DNA of 64,000 nt, taken from the NCBI RefSeq assembly GCF_016808095.1, contig NC_068972.1:4911001-4975000 (forward strand), in the 5' to 3' direction. Within the stretch, counting starts at the first letter, position 1. Each line of letters starts with the position of its first letter. Below the pieces are notes generated by a model. It did no database searches and was not told where the DNA came from. It saw nothing but the letters and a program-made list of their open reading frames with translations. Below, piece by piece: positions 40,787-53,283 of this stretch. Source of the DNA: Vigna angularis (Eukaryota > Streptophyta > Magnoliopsida > Fabales > Fabaceae). A program made the translations under genes and the position numbers.

Positions 40787-41772
40787 AAAATGGCGGACCG
40801 TAATCACCATTCCTGTTTTTTTACCTCTTATTTTATAAGATACCGGAATTGTTTATAAAAAAAAATCTGAAAAAAAAAATGAACGCAATTCTCAGATAAT
40901 AAAAATCAAATATATTAGTATATGGATTACGCTGATTGTACGATTTTTTTTTAAATCATATGAAAGACAACTTTTTTTTTTAACATCATCATGTATTATT
41001 TTATCATGTACTATTTTAGTAAATGGAGGACTTTTTCGACCAACATCATCTAAAATATATTATTTTTTAACTAACATTAATCAAGATTTTATTATCCAAC
41101 ATTAGTAAGACAAAACTTTTTATCAATAAATTTTTTTATTCACACCCATTTGATTATTGTTTTTATTAATATAAATAAGAATAACTTTTTAAGTTAATCT
41201 TATAATATGAATTATTCTCAAGTTGAGATTGTTTATTTACCAGTGTAAGTTATAACTATTTTCTAATAATGTTTGTTAAGATTTTTTTTACTAATATCAA
41301 TGAAATTATTTTTTATGGGTGTTTTAGGAAGAGTTTTTCAATTAAAGCTTTTATTGTTTAATTTTTATTTATATTTCTAAGGTTGAAGAAGTATTTTTTG
41401 TATTTGTTGACAAAACAATAAAATTAAACTTTATTCGTGTTATCTAAATAAAATATTTGGAAAATAAAAGAAATTTAAATTTAACATATTTGAACTTAAA
41501 AAATGTAAATTCTTCCATGTGAAAGTAATATTTTTACCATACTCATTTCTCATCAGCTAAATTGTTTGTATATCAAGGCGTGGGAGACAGAACCAATTTT
41601 GTAATTTGGGTAATTTCATGGGTAGACAATACAACAGTATACAAGAATTGCACAGTGTTGAGTGAATGTTTTGGAGGCAAGAAAAAGAAGTTAGTGTTTG
41701 TAAGATTTTTGGAGAGGCTTGATTTGATGCAGGTGCAAGAGGGAGACACTTCAGCACACTCTGCTTGTGTTG

Positions 41773-44121
41773 ATGCAAAACCCAAACCCTCCCTCTCTTT
41801 CCGACAAATGGGCACTCATTCTCCAATCCGCAATCAAATCCCGAGACCCATTCATCGGAAGATGCATTCACGCTCCCATCATCAAACACGGCCTTTGCCT
41901 CGGCGTCTTCTTGATGAACAACCTCCTCAATTTCTACGCCAAAACCGGGTTCTTCTCCGATGCCCACTGCTTGTTCCATGAAATGCCCCTTAAGACTACC
42001 TTCTCATGGAACACCATTCTCTCCATGCACGTTAAGGGTGGCCACTTGGACTCTGCACGCCAACTGTTTGATGAAATTCCCCACCCGGATTCCGTGTCTT
42101 GGACCACCATGATAGTTGGGTATAACCACTTGGGTCTTTTCAATACCGCTATCAACACGTTTCTCCGCATGGTTTCTTCTGGAATTTCGCCTACCCAATT
42201 CACATTTACCAATGTTCTTGCCTCATGTTCTGCAAAGAAGGCCCTGAATGTTGGAAACAAGGTTCATTCCTTTGTTGTTAAACTGGGGCTATCTGGGGTT
42301 GTTCCTGTGGCAAATTCACTGCTTAACATGTATGCAAAGTGTGGTGATTCCGTTATGGCAAAGGTTGTTTTTGAGCGGATGAGGCTGAAGGACAAATCAA
42401 CTTGGAATACTATGATTTCAATGCACATGCAGTTCGGTCGACTTGACCTTGCACTTTCACTCTTTGATCAAATGAGTGATCCCGATATTGTCTCTTGGAA
42501 TTCCATCATCACAGGGTACTGTCATCAGGGTCGTGACATCAAAGCCCTGGAAATGTTTTCTTCTATGCTTAAGAGTTCATCTCTGAATCCGGATAAGTTC
42601 ACTTTAGCAAGTGTTCTGTCAGCTTGTGCAAATCCCCAAAGCCTGAAACTTGGGAAACAAATTCATGCACATATTGTAAGAGTCGATATTGACACTGCCG
42701 GGGCAGTGGGGAATGCTCTGATTTCAATGTATGCAAAGTCGGGTGCTGTTGGAATTGCTCGAAGGATTGTACAGCTAACTGGAACTTCGAGTCTTAATGT
42801 TATAGCATTCACATCACTGTTGGATGGCTATGTCAAAATTGGGGATATAAACCCTGCAAGAGAGATATTTGATTCACTGAAGTGTCCTGATGTAGTTGCA
42901 TGGACTGCCATGATTGTTGGTTATGCACAAAATGACTTAATTAGTAATGCTTTGGCTCTCTTTAGGTTGATGATTAGAGAAGGTCCAAAGCCAAACAGTT
43001 ATACTTTGGCAGCAATGTTAAGTATCTTCTCAAGCTTGGCTTCTCTGGATCACGGTAAGCAGCTTCATGCAGTTGCTATGAGATTGGAAGAAGCATCATC
43101 AATTTCTGTGGGCAATGCTTTAATTACCATGTACTCAAGATCTGGTAGCATCAAAGATGCTAGGAAAGTATTCAATCAGATCTGCTCCTACAGGGATACA
43201 TTGACTTGGACTTCCATGATTTTGGCTCTAGCTCAACATGGACTTGGAAATGTGGCCATAGAACTGTTTGAAAAGATGTTGAAAATTAACCTAAAGCCCG
43301 ATCATATTACTTATGTTAGTGTGTTGTCTGCTTGCACGCATGTGGGACTGGTAGAACAGGGTAAACGTTACTTTAATTTGATGAAAAATGTTCATAACAT
43401 TGAACCCACCTCTAGCCACTACGCATGCATGATTGACCTTCTTGGGCGTGCTGGATTGCTTGAAGAAGCATATAATTTTATTACAAATATGCCCATCGAA
43501 CCAGATGTGGTAGCTTGGGGTTCACTTTTGTCTTCTTGTAGGGTTTATAGAAATGTTGATTTGGCTACAGTAGCAGCTGAAAAGTTGTTTTTTATTGATC
43601 CCAATAATAGTGGGGCTTACTCAGCACTTGCTAATACACTTTCAGCCTGTGGTAAATGGGAGGATGCTGCTAAGGTTAGGAAGTCAATGAAGGACAGAGC
43701 AGTAAAGAAAGAACAAGGATTCAGTTGGGTTCAAATCCAGAACAAAGTCCACACATTTGGGGTTGACGATGCACTTCACCCCCAAAGAGATGCAATCTAC
43801 CGTATGATTTCAAAAATATGGAATGAGATCAAGAAAATGGGCTTTATTCCTGACACCAATTCTGTGTTGCATGACCTGGAGCAAGAAGTGAAAGAACAGA
43901 TCCTTAGACATCACAGTGAAAAACTTGCCATTGCGTTTGCATTAATAAATACTCCAGAACATTCTACACTGAGGATCATGAAGAACCTTAGAGTTTGTAA
44001 TGACTGCCATTCCGCCATTAAATACATCTCTAAGCTTGTGAAAAGAGAAATTATAGTTAGAGATGCAACCCGATTTCATCATTTCAACGATGGTTCTTGC
44101 TCTTGTCAGGATTACTGGTAG
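41773..44121 (+). CDS. Pentatricopeptide repeat protein, PLS-E-DYW class, 782 residues
   Basis: A single exon. The first true ATG in frame is at 41773 (MQNPNPPSLSDKW). From about residue 40 on, repeated motifs such as NNLLNFYAKTG, SWNTILSMHVKGG, DSVSWTTMIVGYN and NSLLNMYAKCG show the alternating P, L and S repeats. An E domain (GSLLSSCRVYRNVDLA) and a complete DYW domain follow. The deaminase-like residues are present: HSE at 714-716 and CNDCH at 742-746, with the terminal CSCQDYW. DYW proteins edit specific cytidines in plastid or mitochondrial transcripts. The architecture and sequence look like the orthologue of Arabidopsis At2g22070. No strong transit peptide is visible, so the organelle is uncertain; the RNA target is unknown. 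Confidence 0.95.
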   Translation: MQNPNPPSLSDKWALILQSAIKSRDPFIGRCIHAPIIKHGLCLGVFLMNNLLNFYAKTGFFSDAHCLFHEMPLKTTFSWNTILSMHVKGGHLDSARQLFDEIPHPDSVSWTTMIVGYNHLGLFNTAINTFLRMVSSGISPTQFTFTNVLASCSAKKALNVGNKVHSFVVKLGLSGVVPVANSLLNMYAKCGDSVMAKVVFERMRLKDKSTWNTMISMHMQFGRLDLALSLFDQMSDPDIVSWNSIITGYCHQGRDIKALEMFSSMLKSSSLNPDKFTLASVLSACANPQSLKLGKQIHAHIVRVDIDTAGAVGNALISMYAKSGAVGIARRIVQLTGTSSLNVIAFTSLLDGYVKIGDINPAREIFDSLKCPDVVAWTAMIVGYAQNDLISNALALFRLMIREGPKPNSYTLAAMLSIFSSLASLDHGKQLHAVAMRLEEASSISVGNALITMYSRSGSIKDARKVFNQICSYRDTLTWTSMILALAQHGLGNVAIELFEKMLKINLKPDHITYVSVLSACTHVGLVEQGKRYFNLMKNVHNIEPTSSHYACMIDLLGRAGLLEEAYNFITNMPIEPDVVAWGSLLSSCRVYRNVDLATVAAEKLFFIDPNNSGAYSALANTLSACGKWEDAAKVRKSMKDRAVKKEQGFSWVQIQNKVHTFGVDDALHPQRDAIYRMISKIWNEIKKMGFIPDTNSVLHDLEQEVKEQILRHHSEKLAIAFALINTPEHSTLRIMKNLRVCNDCHSAIKYISKLVKREIIVRDATRFHHFNDGSCSCQDYW

Positions 44122-47100
44122 AAGAAACAGTTACATTTGGTGTAGACTACAATTTGACCAACAGTTTACTAGCACATTCATCTGAAAGGATAAATTTCCC
44201 ATTACTTTCTATCCACATGTTTGGATCTTGGTCTGCACCCACTTGATGTAGGACTGGCCAGAAGTCACAATACATACGTTCTGCGTTTTCTATAGTTTTG
44301 ACGACAAAAGAATATTTATGACTGAGACAATCAAGATTGCAGAAGAAGTCTCATTAACAAAGTGGATTCAGTGACCCTCATATTTGTCTTTAAGGGTTCT
44401 AACTTCTAGGTGTACGTAAAATATGTAACTCATTTATTCATGACGTTTTAGTCTGGAAGTGATACGTTATTCTGCTTCACTTTACTTTCAAATTATTTTT
44501 CCAATTTAACTTTTAACTTTCTAGTAGTATTAATTGATATCTTATGCCAGAAATGGTGCTATATTTACATGATTGGCCATACGGCCACATAGAGGTATGA
44601 TCGGGTAAGATCACCCAAAAGAGGGGACCGATATCTAAATAGATTGTAGTCAACATCACAATGCGTCATCCAACTAAGATAAGGGAACATGCTAGTTAAT
44701 CAATCGCACGATCATGAAGAAGGGATTTCGGACAAATGGCCTCCAACAAGAAGAACTCCTAAACATCGTTTCTAATCAAGATTATTGGTAAGAATTACTT
44801 AGTAAGTAATGGGTTACAATTGGATCGTGAGTAGGATTTCTTTAATCACAAACTCATCTCAAAACATATAAATAAATATGAAAGATAAGAAGGTAAATGA
44901 TTACATTTATTATGAGTTTAAGATTTTACTATGATTCCCGGTCGAATTAATCACTGACTTTAGTCGGAGTGTCTTTGACAATGACGTGGAAGCTGAAAAA
45001 AATTTAAACTAAAAACATTTAGAACTACCTTAACTAACTTGGAATAAAGTGTGAAGGATTGTTTTGTAGAGATCTTCGACCTTACCTCCGAAATAATAAT
45101 ATATTTATTATGATAATTTAAATTTATAAAAATTCAATTATTATTTAAAAATTATATAAATAAAAGAATTTATATAAATCAATTGATAAAAATTAAAAAT
45201 ATTATAATAAGAATATAAAATAGATATCAATTTATTTCAAATTAATTAAACATTTTATTAATATTTTTGTATAAATAAAAATGGGAAATGGATGTTGTTA
45301 ATAAAACGAAAAGAAAAAAACTTAAAACTCACTTCTTTCACTGTCTGAATTCACATGTACATATTTTCCCTACTAATGAAATAACAACACTCAAATAAAG
45401 GTCTTACAGTAAAAACTATCTGGGGTTTCCAAGGTTGATCGGCCTAAAATCGAACCCTGCCATGAGGTGGATAAGGCCATCAATTTGGACATCTCATAAA
45501 AATCCTAATAACATTCAGGTAATGATTCAAAAATACAAACATTATATAGTATATATCAGGTCAGAGACATAACAGAAGTTCTAGTTTGAGTTTCTGGGTT
45601 TCTAATTTGAGTTTCTGGATATTAAACTGACAAAGATTCCGTATAATGAACTATTCATTATATGAAAATTTAATTAAAATAAAAATAGGGCTAAGAAATG
45701 CTTCTTCTTTTTTCTGTATTTCCTTTATTGTTATGATTATAGATATTTTAACAATAGTACGGTATGTATAAATAATATAAATAGAAGGATCATGTACATA
45801 AACCTTTTCCAAGTCTGTAAAACAACTTATGTAGTTATGTATTACTGCAATTGTCACATAACCTAGCATATTCGTTACTTGCACTGTCTAAAAACAAAAA
45901 AGTTGTCTTCATTATCTACATGTGCATATAGAATATTTTTAATTTTCTTAAAATCGTAAATAAGATTATTTAATCTTTTAAAGACAATTTTAAATAAAAA
46001 AGTCAATCTTGTAGTGTAACTCAAATAAAATTTTATTATAAAATATTATTATTATTATTCTTTCAAGAAAATAAAATCAAATTAGTTATACTGCAAAATA
46101 TAAGGTTATATAAAATTAACCTCTTTACATATAATTTTAATACAATGAATCCAAAAGTTTCTCTTACACTCTCTTTGTTTGGATAGAAATAACTATTCAG
46201 AGAAATTGGAGAAGACAAATTTGTAATTTTATTTGTTTTCGCGTAAATTAATTTGGAAGGAACAATGGGTGATGATTTGCAGGATGTACTGTTTTCTTTA
46301 TCTGCATTGATAGCATGAAATTTGAGAATAGTTATTAGTAAAAAACTGTGTTTACACTTCAAGGTGCATGGTGTCGTCAAAATGAGGTGGAGTCTGAGAT
46401 TACAAAATCAAAGGTTGGAGATTCACAATGAAGATGGAAGTCCATGATGAAAATGAAGGAATTTGGTTAAAGAGTAACCGATTCCGGAGTGAGATGTAAT
46501 CAATTTCACCAAATATTTATAAGAATTCGTAATCAGTTACGTGTTTGAAATAATCCATTCAACATGCGAGAGTAATCCACGTCTCCTTAATTGATTATAT
46601 GATAATTTTTTAAATTCATTCTAAGTCTTTATCTTTTAAATAGAATTTTATTTTATTTTTGAATTAATTTTAACTTTTTTACTATTTATAATATTTTTTT
46701 AACAATAAATATCATTTTATATTATTTTTATCACTAAATTTTTTTTGATAATATTTAATTTCTATCACTTAAAACATATTTTTTATCTATCATAATATCA
46801 AATATTATACAAAATTTTACTAACTTGACTTTTAAATCTATTCTCAATTACTTCCAAATCTAATAAAAAAAATACAGAATTTATTTTTAAATTCATCCCA
46901 TCTTTCTCAAATTCCTTTCCTCTTTTAAACACATATTTACATAACTCCGTATTTATTTTAGGATTCAACAAGTGTGTTTGGAACGTGAAGAGAAAAATAA
47001 CGTAGTTTGTTTGAGGGAGGAGGTTTGTGTAGTATTTAAAAAAAAATTGAGCGTTGTGTGATTTAAAAATTCCGAGAAGATGTCAGAAAAGGGTGTTTGA

Positions 47101-47451
47101 TTTTATTGGATCTGTTGAAGTAAGAAAGTTCACAAAGTACAATATTTTTCATACATAGTTCTACCGTAGCATTGCATAGTAGAAGGATAGATAGGAATAG
47201 ACAATATTATGTATGTAGATAAAACATTTTCATATCAGAAATTTACTAATAAATATATAATTGTCATCCTTAAAATATTAAACAATGATTCATCACACCA
47301 TTTCAATGAATTAATGTAATCATAGGTAAATAAAATTATATGCGTGCATTTAGTTATTCATTAATTATGACAAGTAAATAGTTGACTCAGTCAAACATGA
47401 ACTTGTTGCGATGCCCTTGATAAAGCTATGTAGCCATTGATACAGCCAAGG
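44122..47451. other. Intergenic, no gene seen
   Basis: The first 300 bases are probably PPR 3' UTR. The region contains an LTR-like remnant (about 44560-45095) and, at 45828-45866, a short sequence nearly identical to one in the aminotransferase intron at 27341-27379. Otherwise AT-rich. Confidence 0.45.
44560..45095 (+). mobile_element. Decayed LTR fragment (tentative)
   Basis: Contains a TATA-like ATATAAATAAAT (near 44868) followed by CACTGACTTTAGTCGGAGTG (about 44952), similar in position and wording to TAACTTGAGCGTCGGAGTA near the end of the 3288 LTR. Ends are not definable and no internal region is attached. Confidence 0.35.
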
Positions 47452-47630
47452 AGAATTTGATGACTATGACGGGATAGAAGTAGTCTGGAATCAAACAAAG
47501 CTTTATGGCATTTCTGCAGAATCCTAAAGATGTGAAATTCATCTTCCTAGGGCACTTCACTGTGATAACATTTTCACCAATGGCAACCAATGGAAAGTTG
47601 AAGTTGGTGATCTTCGCCCTCTTGCGATTA
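47452..47630 (+). pseudogene. WNK kinase pseudogene fragment
   Basis: GATGACTATGACGGGATAGA and the next 60 bases match WNK exon 3 ([20 protein letters not shown] region) with substitutions and small indels. After a short degenerate link the match jumps to exon 4: CACTGTGATAACATTTTC then AATGGCAACCAA ([10 protein letters not shown]) up to GATCTTCGCCCTCTTGCGAT (GDLGLAAI). The middle of the kinase domain and intron 3 are missing, and the frame is broken. It lies about 8 kb downstream of the intact WNK gene and just before HISN5. Confidence 0.82.
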
Positions 47631-48058
47631 TATAAAAATTTTCATTTGCTCCTTTTTGTTTATGAAAAATTAAATCTACAAGTTATTTTTTATCTTTTGG
47701 ATTATGCAATTAATATTTTTTTTAACTTCTGAATTGTATAATTTAGAAGTTATTTTTTAGATGATAAAGAAATTTTAAGATTATACAATTTATTTATTTT
47801 TATATAAAAATTAATTTCGTTTTGGACAACGTGTCTTCTTGATTGCACGATCTAAAACTCTTGTTTTTAATCCACTCATGGCAAAGTGGTGGAAACTATG
47901 GGGGTCTAGAAAGAAATGGCCTACAATAAGCCCAAAATAATCGTGCAATTTGTTTGGGCCTGACATTCTTTTTGCTCAAATCCATCCAAGTTTTTCTGTG
48001 GACTGAAACCACCCTCGGAGAAGATCGGCGCGGTGCTGCCGTTGTTGCTTCACTCTCA
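47631..48058. other. HISN5 upstream region
   Basis: AT-rich sequence, then a GC-richer leader. TGGGCC-type and GCCCA-type promoter words occur at about 47930-47965. No separate gene is seen. Confidence 0.4.
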
Positions 48059-50990
48059 ATGGAGCTATCTGCTCCTCCCTCTTTTCCAGCATTTCCTTCT
48101 TACCCACTTCTAAATTCAAGGGTTAGGGTTTTCAACGCAATACCCAACCCCACGCCCTCACCTTTCCAAGCTTCAATCTTTTCACTCAATCCACGCAAAC
48201 TCACTCCAATGGATCTTCCCAGAAACGTCTCTTCCGCTGCCGTGGTGGGAGACAATGATTCGGCGACGACGACGTTGCCTATCGACTCAGGTCAATGCAA
48301 CCCTCCGTTTCTAATCTTCACTTTTTGAGATTTTGGTTTCTCCAATGCTTTTTTCGATCACTTTTAGGTGCTAGAATCGGAGAGGTTAAAAGGGTCACTA
48401 AGGAGACCAATGTATCAGTCAAAATAAACTTGGATGGTTCCGGGGTTGCTGATAGTAGTAGCGGAATTCCCTTCCTCGATCATATGCTCGATGTCAGTAA
48501 TTTCAACTCAATTTTAGTGCATTCTTTTTAAGTATGGTTTATGTTTTTGTTCATTTCTTTTTTCCTTTCTCCTTCATTTACATTTTAAATCTCATTGTTG
48601 TCATCTGCCTTGGTGTTTTTTGAGATTTCAATCCGTATTCATATTCATGTATGATGCAGACAATAAATGTCATGGGAGCCAAAAAAATATTAAATAATTA
48701 AATGAAGTATTGTATACTTGACATTTACTTAGTAAAAGACATCTAAAATGAAAATACATATTATTTCATCAAAGTTCGTGCTATAACAGATTAACCGGTG
48801 CGGTAATGTGGAATGAAAGAGATGAAAAGCTATAAGAGTTAAACTATTTGATGAGGAGTCTTTTGTCTGTTTTGTGTCTTGAAAAGTAAACTGTAAAGGC
48901 TACTGACGATGTAAAACATTCAATGGAGATAATAATTTTGGAAACTAAACTTGGCTGCGTTTTTTCAGCAACTTGCATCACATGGGCTGTTTGATGTACA
49001 CGTAAAGGCTACTGGTGACATACATATTGATGATCATCACACAAATGAAGATGTCGCACTTGCTATTGGAACAGTATGCAAAGCATTACACGAGCTAATT
49101 CTTTCTTTCCTTTATGGTTTTCTATATTATATTTGTTCCTTCAAACTAAAGCATGCTTTATTATCTTGCACTGAAGATTGGCTCGCAATTTTTATCTTTA
49201 TATACTTTTACCTGTTTCTTTCTATGCACAATGATATCTAAGTATCTGTTGATCATTTTAACAATTATAATGCCGATTCTAATTTTATAGCAACAGGGAT
49301 TTGTAATTACACTAGTCTGTCTTTAATAATTTTTCATTTATCTATCATGTTAAAACTAAGAGGTTTCTGTTACTACATCTTCAGGCTTTGCTGCAGGCTC
49401 TTGGTGACAGGAAGGGTATTAACCGGTTTGGTAACTTCTCTGCTCCACTTGATGAGGCATTAATACACGTCTCGCTGGTAATTTGCATACAATCTGTAGA
49501 AATAGTAATTTGTTGGTAAATGTTAGCATATGTGTTGCGGGAAAGTGTGATTTGTCATTGCCTATAAACACGGTAAATTGATAAACACACTTCAAAATGT
49601 GTTAGGACTTCTTCTATGTGTAACCTTAATTTTACGCTGTCATATTTGTTATGTGCATAAATAAATTCAAATTACTCTTAAAGTTTAGTTGCTTCGGACG
49701 ACACCGCATACATGAGCTTGTTTTGAGGCTCGATCATGATCAGCTCTGGTAGTACTTACACAATGCTTCTGAATTAAAATTAGGAAGTTCTTCTTTCCAA
49801 TTTGATCACTATTACAAGCTTACTTTTTGACTATACATTTGTTATTTGCATAACTACTTTTGAGCATCACATCATTTGTCAGTTAGAATGGTTGTAAACG
49901 TTTAGCTTAAATAGGAGGAGGAGTAGAAGGAATTAACATCTAACTTTGTTTTCTCTCTTATTCTTCCATCATGGATTCCTTGCACCCTTTTCCAGGATTT
50001 GTCTGGCCGACCATATCTAGGATATAATTTGGACATACCCACTCAGAGGGTTGGGACATACGATACTCAGGTAGTATAACTGTTCAAAGTTAGAATTCTA
50101 CTTATCAAGCTTCTGATGTTTCCAAATATTTTTTTTATGTGAACCATCTACCGTGCTTCTTGTTCCTTTTGTCTTTACCTTTAGTATTATTATATACTAA
50201 TGAATTCAACTGGATATTCTCGTTTTTAGTTGGTGGAACACTTCTTCCAATCATTGGTGAACACGTCTGGTATGACACTTCACATTCGCCAGGTATTAAT
50301 ACATAGAGCTTAGGTCATCATCAGTTATAGTCATTCAATTTGTAAATATATTTGTGTGTATCGTTACGAATTAAACATACTGGATGTTGTAGATGTTTGA
50401 CCTGGAATCTTGGGTATGTCTCAGACACATAGGCTAAAAAAATTAGATGTTGTTTCTATATTCTTCATGCATTAACAGATTGACTACATAATCTCACTTG
50501 GTGCCTATACTTCTTTTTTTCTAGTTAATATTTTTTATCCCAATTTTGAAAACCTCGTAACAGAATTTATATGCATTCGTCTGAGCACAGCTTGCTGGAA
50601 AAAATTCCCATCATATTATTGAGGCAACCTTTAAAGCTTTTGCTAGGGCTCTTCGACAAGCAACAGAGTATGATACACGTCGCCTTGGAACTGTACCAAG
50701 GTATGGTGCCTTTCTATTTTGTGCTGAGACGAAGAGAATTAGTTTTCATTCCATATACTATTTTTTTTTATAACAAAGATGATCTCATAGCTGTATACGA
50801 TGAACCAGTTTTATGCTTTGTCTTCAAATTATAATAATTTTTGTTTTTCATGCTTTGGATTTACATCTGCAATATGTCTTTGAAAACTCTGAATTTCCAT
50901 GAATGCGGTTATCTTCTTGTCATGTAAAAAACTAATACTATCCCTTGCTTTTCTGTGCGCAGCTCTAAGGGGGTTCTGTCTCGTAGCTGA
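48059..50990 (+). CDS. HISN5: Imidazoleglycerol-phosphate dehydratase, plastid, 276 residues
   Basis: Eight exons: 48059-48290, 48368-48492, 48969-49073, 49385-49477, 49996-50070, 50230-50292, 50591-50700 and 50963-50990 (831 bases, in frame, ending SSKGVLSRS). The first 75 or so residues are Ser/Pro-rich without acidic residues, a typical plastid transit peptide ([18 protein letters not shown]). The enzyme begins near [17 protein letters not shown] and shows the family motifs [23 protein letters not shown] and [18 protein letters not shown], whose histidines and glutamates bind the two manganese ions. It converts imidazole-glycerol phosphate to imidazole-acetol phosphate, the sixth step of histidine synthesis, and is the target of triazole-phosphonate herbicides. 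Length and exon order fit plant HISN5. No anomalies seen. Confidence 0.95.
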
Positions 50991-52150
50991 TATCTTCTAT
51001 TGGACCTTCATATATTTTTTTGGTATATCATAATTGTTGTGTGATGATAAATGCTTGTTGTACGTATATTTATTTTAGAAATAAAACTATTTTGGTAGTG
51101 TTATTTGGCGTACATTTTAAAATAAATAATGGGGAAGTAAACTTCCAGAGTAGTTAAATTAGTTTAACTTTGATTTTAAAACAATTCTTTTTAGTAAAAT
51201 AAGGCTCTTTAGTAAAAGAATTTATTTTATTAGTTTTTAACTTTGTTTAAATAATGTTTTTTCTAACATTTGAAGCTATAAAACCTTGTAGCTTATTTCT
51301 TTTATCATACCTATTTTATTAAAATTTCTTTCATCCTTAAGTTGACCAGCTCCACGTTTTTTCACTTGTCGCTCCCGTTGATTTTGTTTATATTGTATCA
51401 AATTATAATCTAAACATCTAATTTTGTTAATGTATAAAATGAGGATAAAATTTAAAAATATTATGTTAATTTTAATATTATAAGGTATTTAAAGAATTAA
51501 AGCATTCAATAATGTAAACAAGTATATGATCAATTTTCAAGAAATTCAGTTAATTTTATTAAACGTTTTAAATCCAAATACCTTAACGGATTTTAGATCA
51601 ACTTTGCACAATATAGCATTGTTTCCGCTCAATTTTAAAAAATGAAAATAATAAGTTAAAACATAAGATTATTGCAAGAAAATATGTACTAGAGGAAAAT
51701 AAAAAGCTTACTGCTAAAAAAAATGTATGCTGCGCCAGAGCCAAGTTATTGAGCATGTCTATGTCATATTATTTTGTGGCAATGGGATGAAAAACACTTG
51801 CAAGATAATTATGGAAATTAATGTTATCTTAATGCAAATATTATTTACTGACATAAATATGGAAATAAAACAAGATAAAAAGATATCTTGAGCTCGTAAC
51901 ACATGTACTTAGATAAAGAATACGTTATAACACATCAAGTGACTAAATTTTTCCAGTCTTTTCTAGTTTTGGACTCGGGAGAGAGATGGGGAGGGGAGGA
52001 TAATCATCAACCAAAACAAGCAATCAAAATTCAGATGAAGAAAAAAAAAGTTAGATAAATTTTTTGGAACTAAATTAATTTGATTGAAGAATAATTTTGC
52101 TTAACTACATGCCATGTAGCACTCAGGGTGTTATTTCTATAACACTTTTT
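50991..52150. other. Intergenic between convergent genes, no gene seen
   Basis: HISN5 and PSB27-H2 converge here. An AATAAAA-like signal near 51077 may end the HISN5 transcript. The rest is AT-rich and featureless. Confidence 0.5.
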
Positions 52151-53283
52151 CTACAAAAATTCTTCAGCTGTATTTAGGTAATCTAATATTTCATACTTAA
52201 CTTCCTGCGACAGTGGAGCTGATGGCCCTGCCTTCGAGTAAAAGTTTGCCAAAGATCTTATTACTTTCTCCAAAATAACATATGATTCCTGCAAGACATC
52301 CAAAAAATGATCATAAAAGGATAATCTGCAACAAAATTTCCACATATTAGTAGTAAAGGCGTTGAATTTTCATCGCATAAAGAGTTTCAAGTAGAAATTC
52401 ATACTTCTTGCACAACAGTCTGATTTCCCCTCCAACTGCCCAAATATTCCCTAATTGACTCCTTTGCGGAATCAGCAGTCCTTCTAAATTTGGCAATGTC
52501 ATCACTGGTTTCATTTAAAGATTCACGCAGTGTTTTCACTACTTCTCTTGCTGACTTTAAGTAAGCCTTAGGCAACACCTTTCCAGACTTTGTTTTCTCG
52601 TTAGGATCAAATAATGATTTAATAGCCCCAATAACCCCTTTATCTTCTTCCTCTTTGTTACCAGAATTCTCGTCAGCCCATACCACTGATGGTGACAAAC
52701 CACAAGCCAAGGTAGCCAAGGTAGCCAATGAAGGGCCAACACTGACTAAAAGATGTCTGCGACTTGATGAAGCTTCCAGATGAGGCAATGCAATATTAGA
52801 CCTGGATTGCAGTTTATCTGTTATGTTGCAGAAGTTGTCAATAAATGAAGGACCTACTGTACTCAGGATATCATGTTGTTCCTCACAGATTATGTATAAT
52901 ATTCTTACTGATTGTACTTTCTTTTTCCTTCATCAGAATAAGTCATTATTTCTATAGAATCAATCAGAAAATAGCAATCCAAAGAATTATGTCCTTTAGC
53001 ATGACAAATAGTGACATGGGAAAAACAGCAAACATAAAAAATACTAAGCTATGATTGGAAACATGTGGAACCAGAACAAATCACGTCAAAATGGTTATAT
53101 GATACAAAAGCTACAACTAGTAGCTTTCATCCAAAAGTAAGAAACCACATAAGGTGTCGCCAACATGCCCTAAAAAGGCATTTTGAAATTTTAGGACATA
53201 CCTTCGCTAGCAAATCTTTTGATCCCTTCAACCGTCTTGGAATTTGTGATGGAACACGTTTTTGTTGCAAGGATAATTGCCAT
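52151..53283 (-). CDS. PSB27-2: Photosystem II D1-precursor-processing protein PSB27-H2 (LPA19), 222 residues
   Basis: Three minus-strand exons: 53283-53202, 52853-52405 and 52288-52151 (669 bases). The ATG at 53283 is chosen because only its frame joins exon 2 (SE|GPSFID); another ATG (MVKLLL) in exon 1 is out of phase. The N-terminus MAIILATKTCSITNSK suits a plastid transit peptide. Residues 58-87 form a twin-arginine lumen signal: RRHLLVSV, a hydrophobic stretch, then SVVWA|DE. The mature Psb27 four-helix domain follows: SLFDPNEKTKSGKVLPKAYL, FRRTADSAKESIREYL and FYSKAGPSAPLSQEVKYEIL, ending NTAEEFL. In Arabidopsis this paralogue (LPA19) assists C-terminal processing of the D1 precursor during photosystem II assembly in the thylakoid lumen. 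The KSLFDPNEKTKSGKVLP segment separates it from PSB27-H1. Confidence 0.9.

Larger units (their letters stand above)
39597..41772. other. 3' UTR and intergenic, no gene seen
   Basis: The first few hundred bases are probably WNK 3' UTR. The region includes a tandem duplication and a TA run at 40604-40784. The rest is AT-rich, with the PPR leader at the right end. Confidence 0.5.

Noticed and set aside
41767..41772. PPR reading frame beginning six bases upstream of the ATG (GTG, TTG)
   Set aside because: These are not eukaryotic start codons; the first ATG in frame is at 41773.
41562..41981. 139-codon frame overlapping the start of the PPR gene
   Set aside because: It lies in another frame over the PPR coding sequence and its minus-strand counterpart is also open; both are shadows of the real gene.
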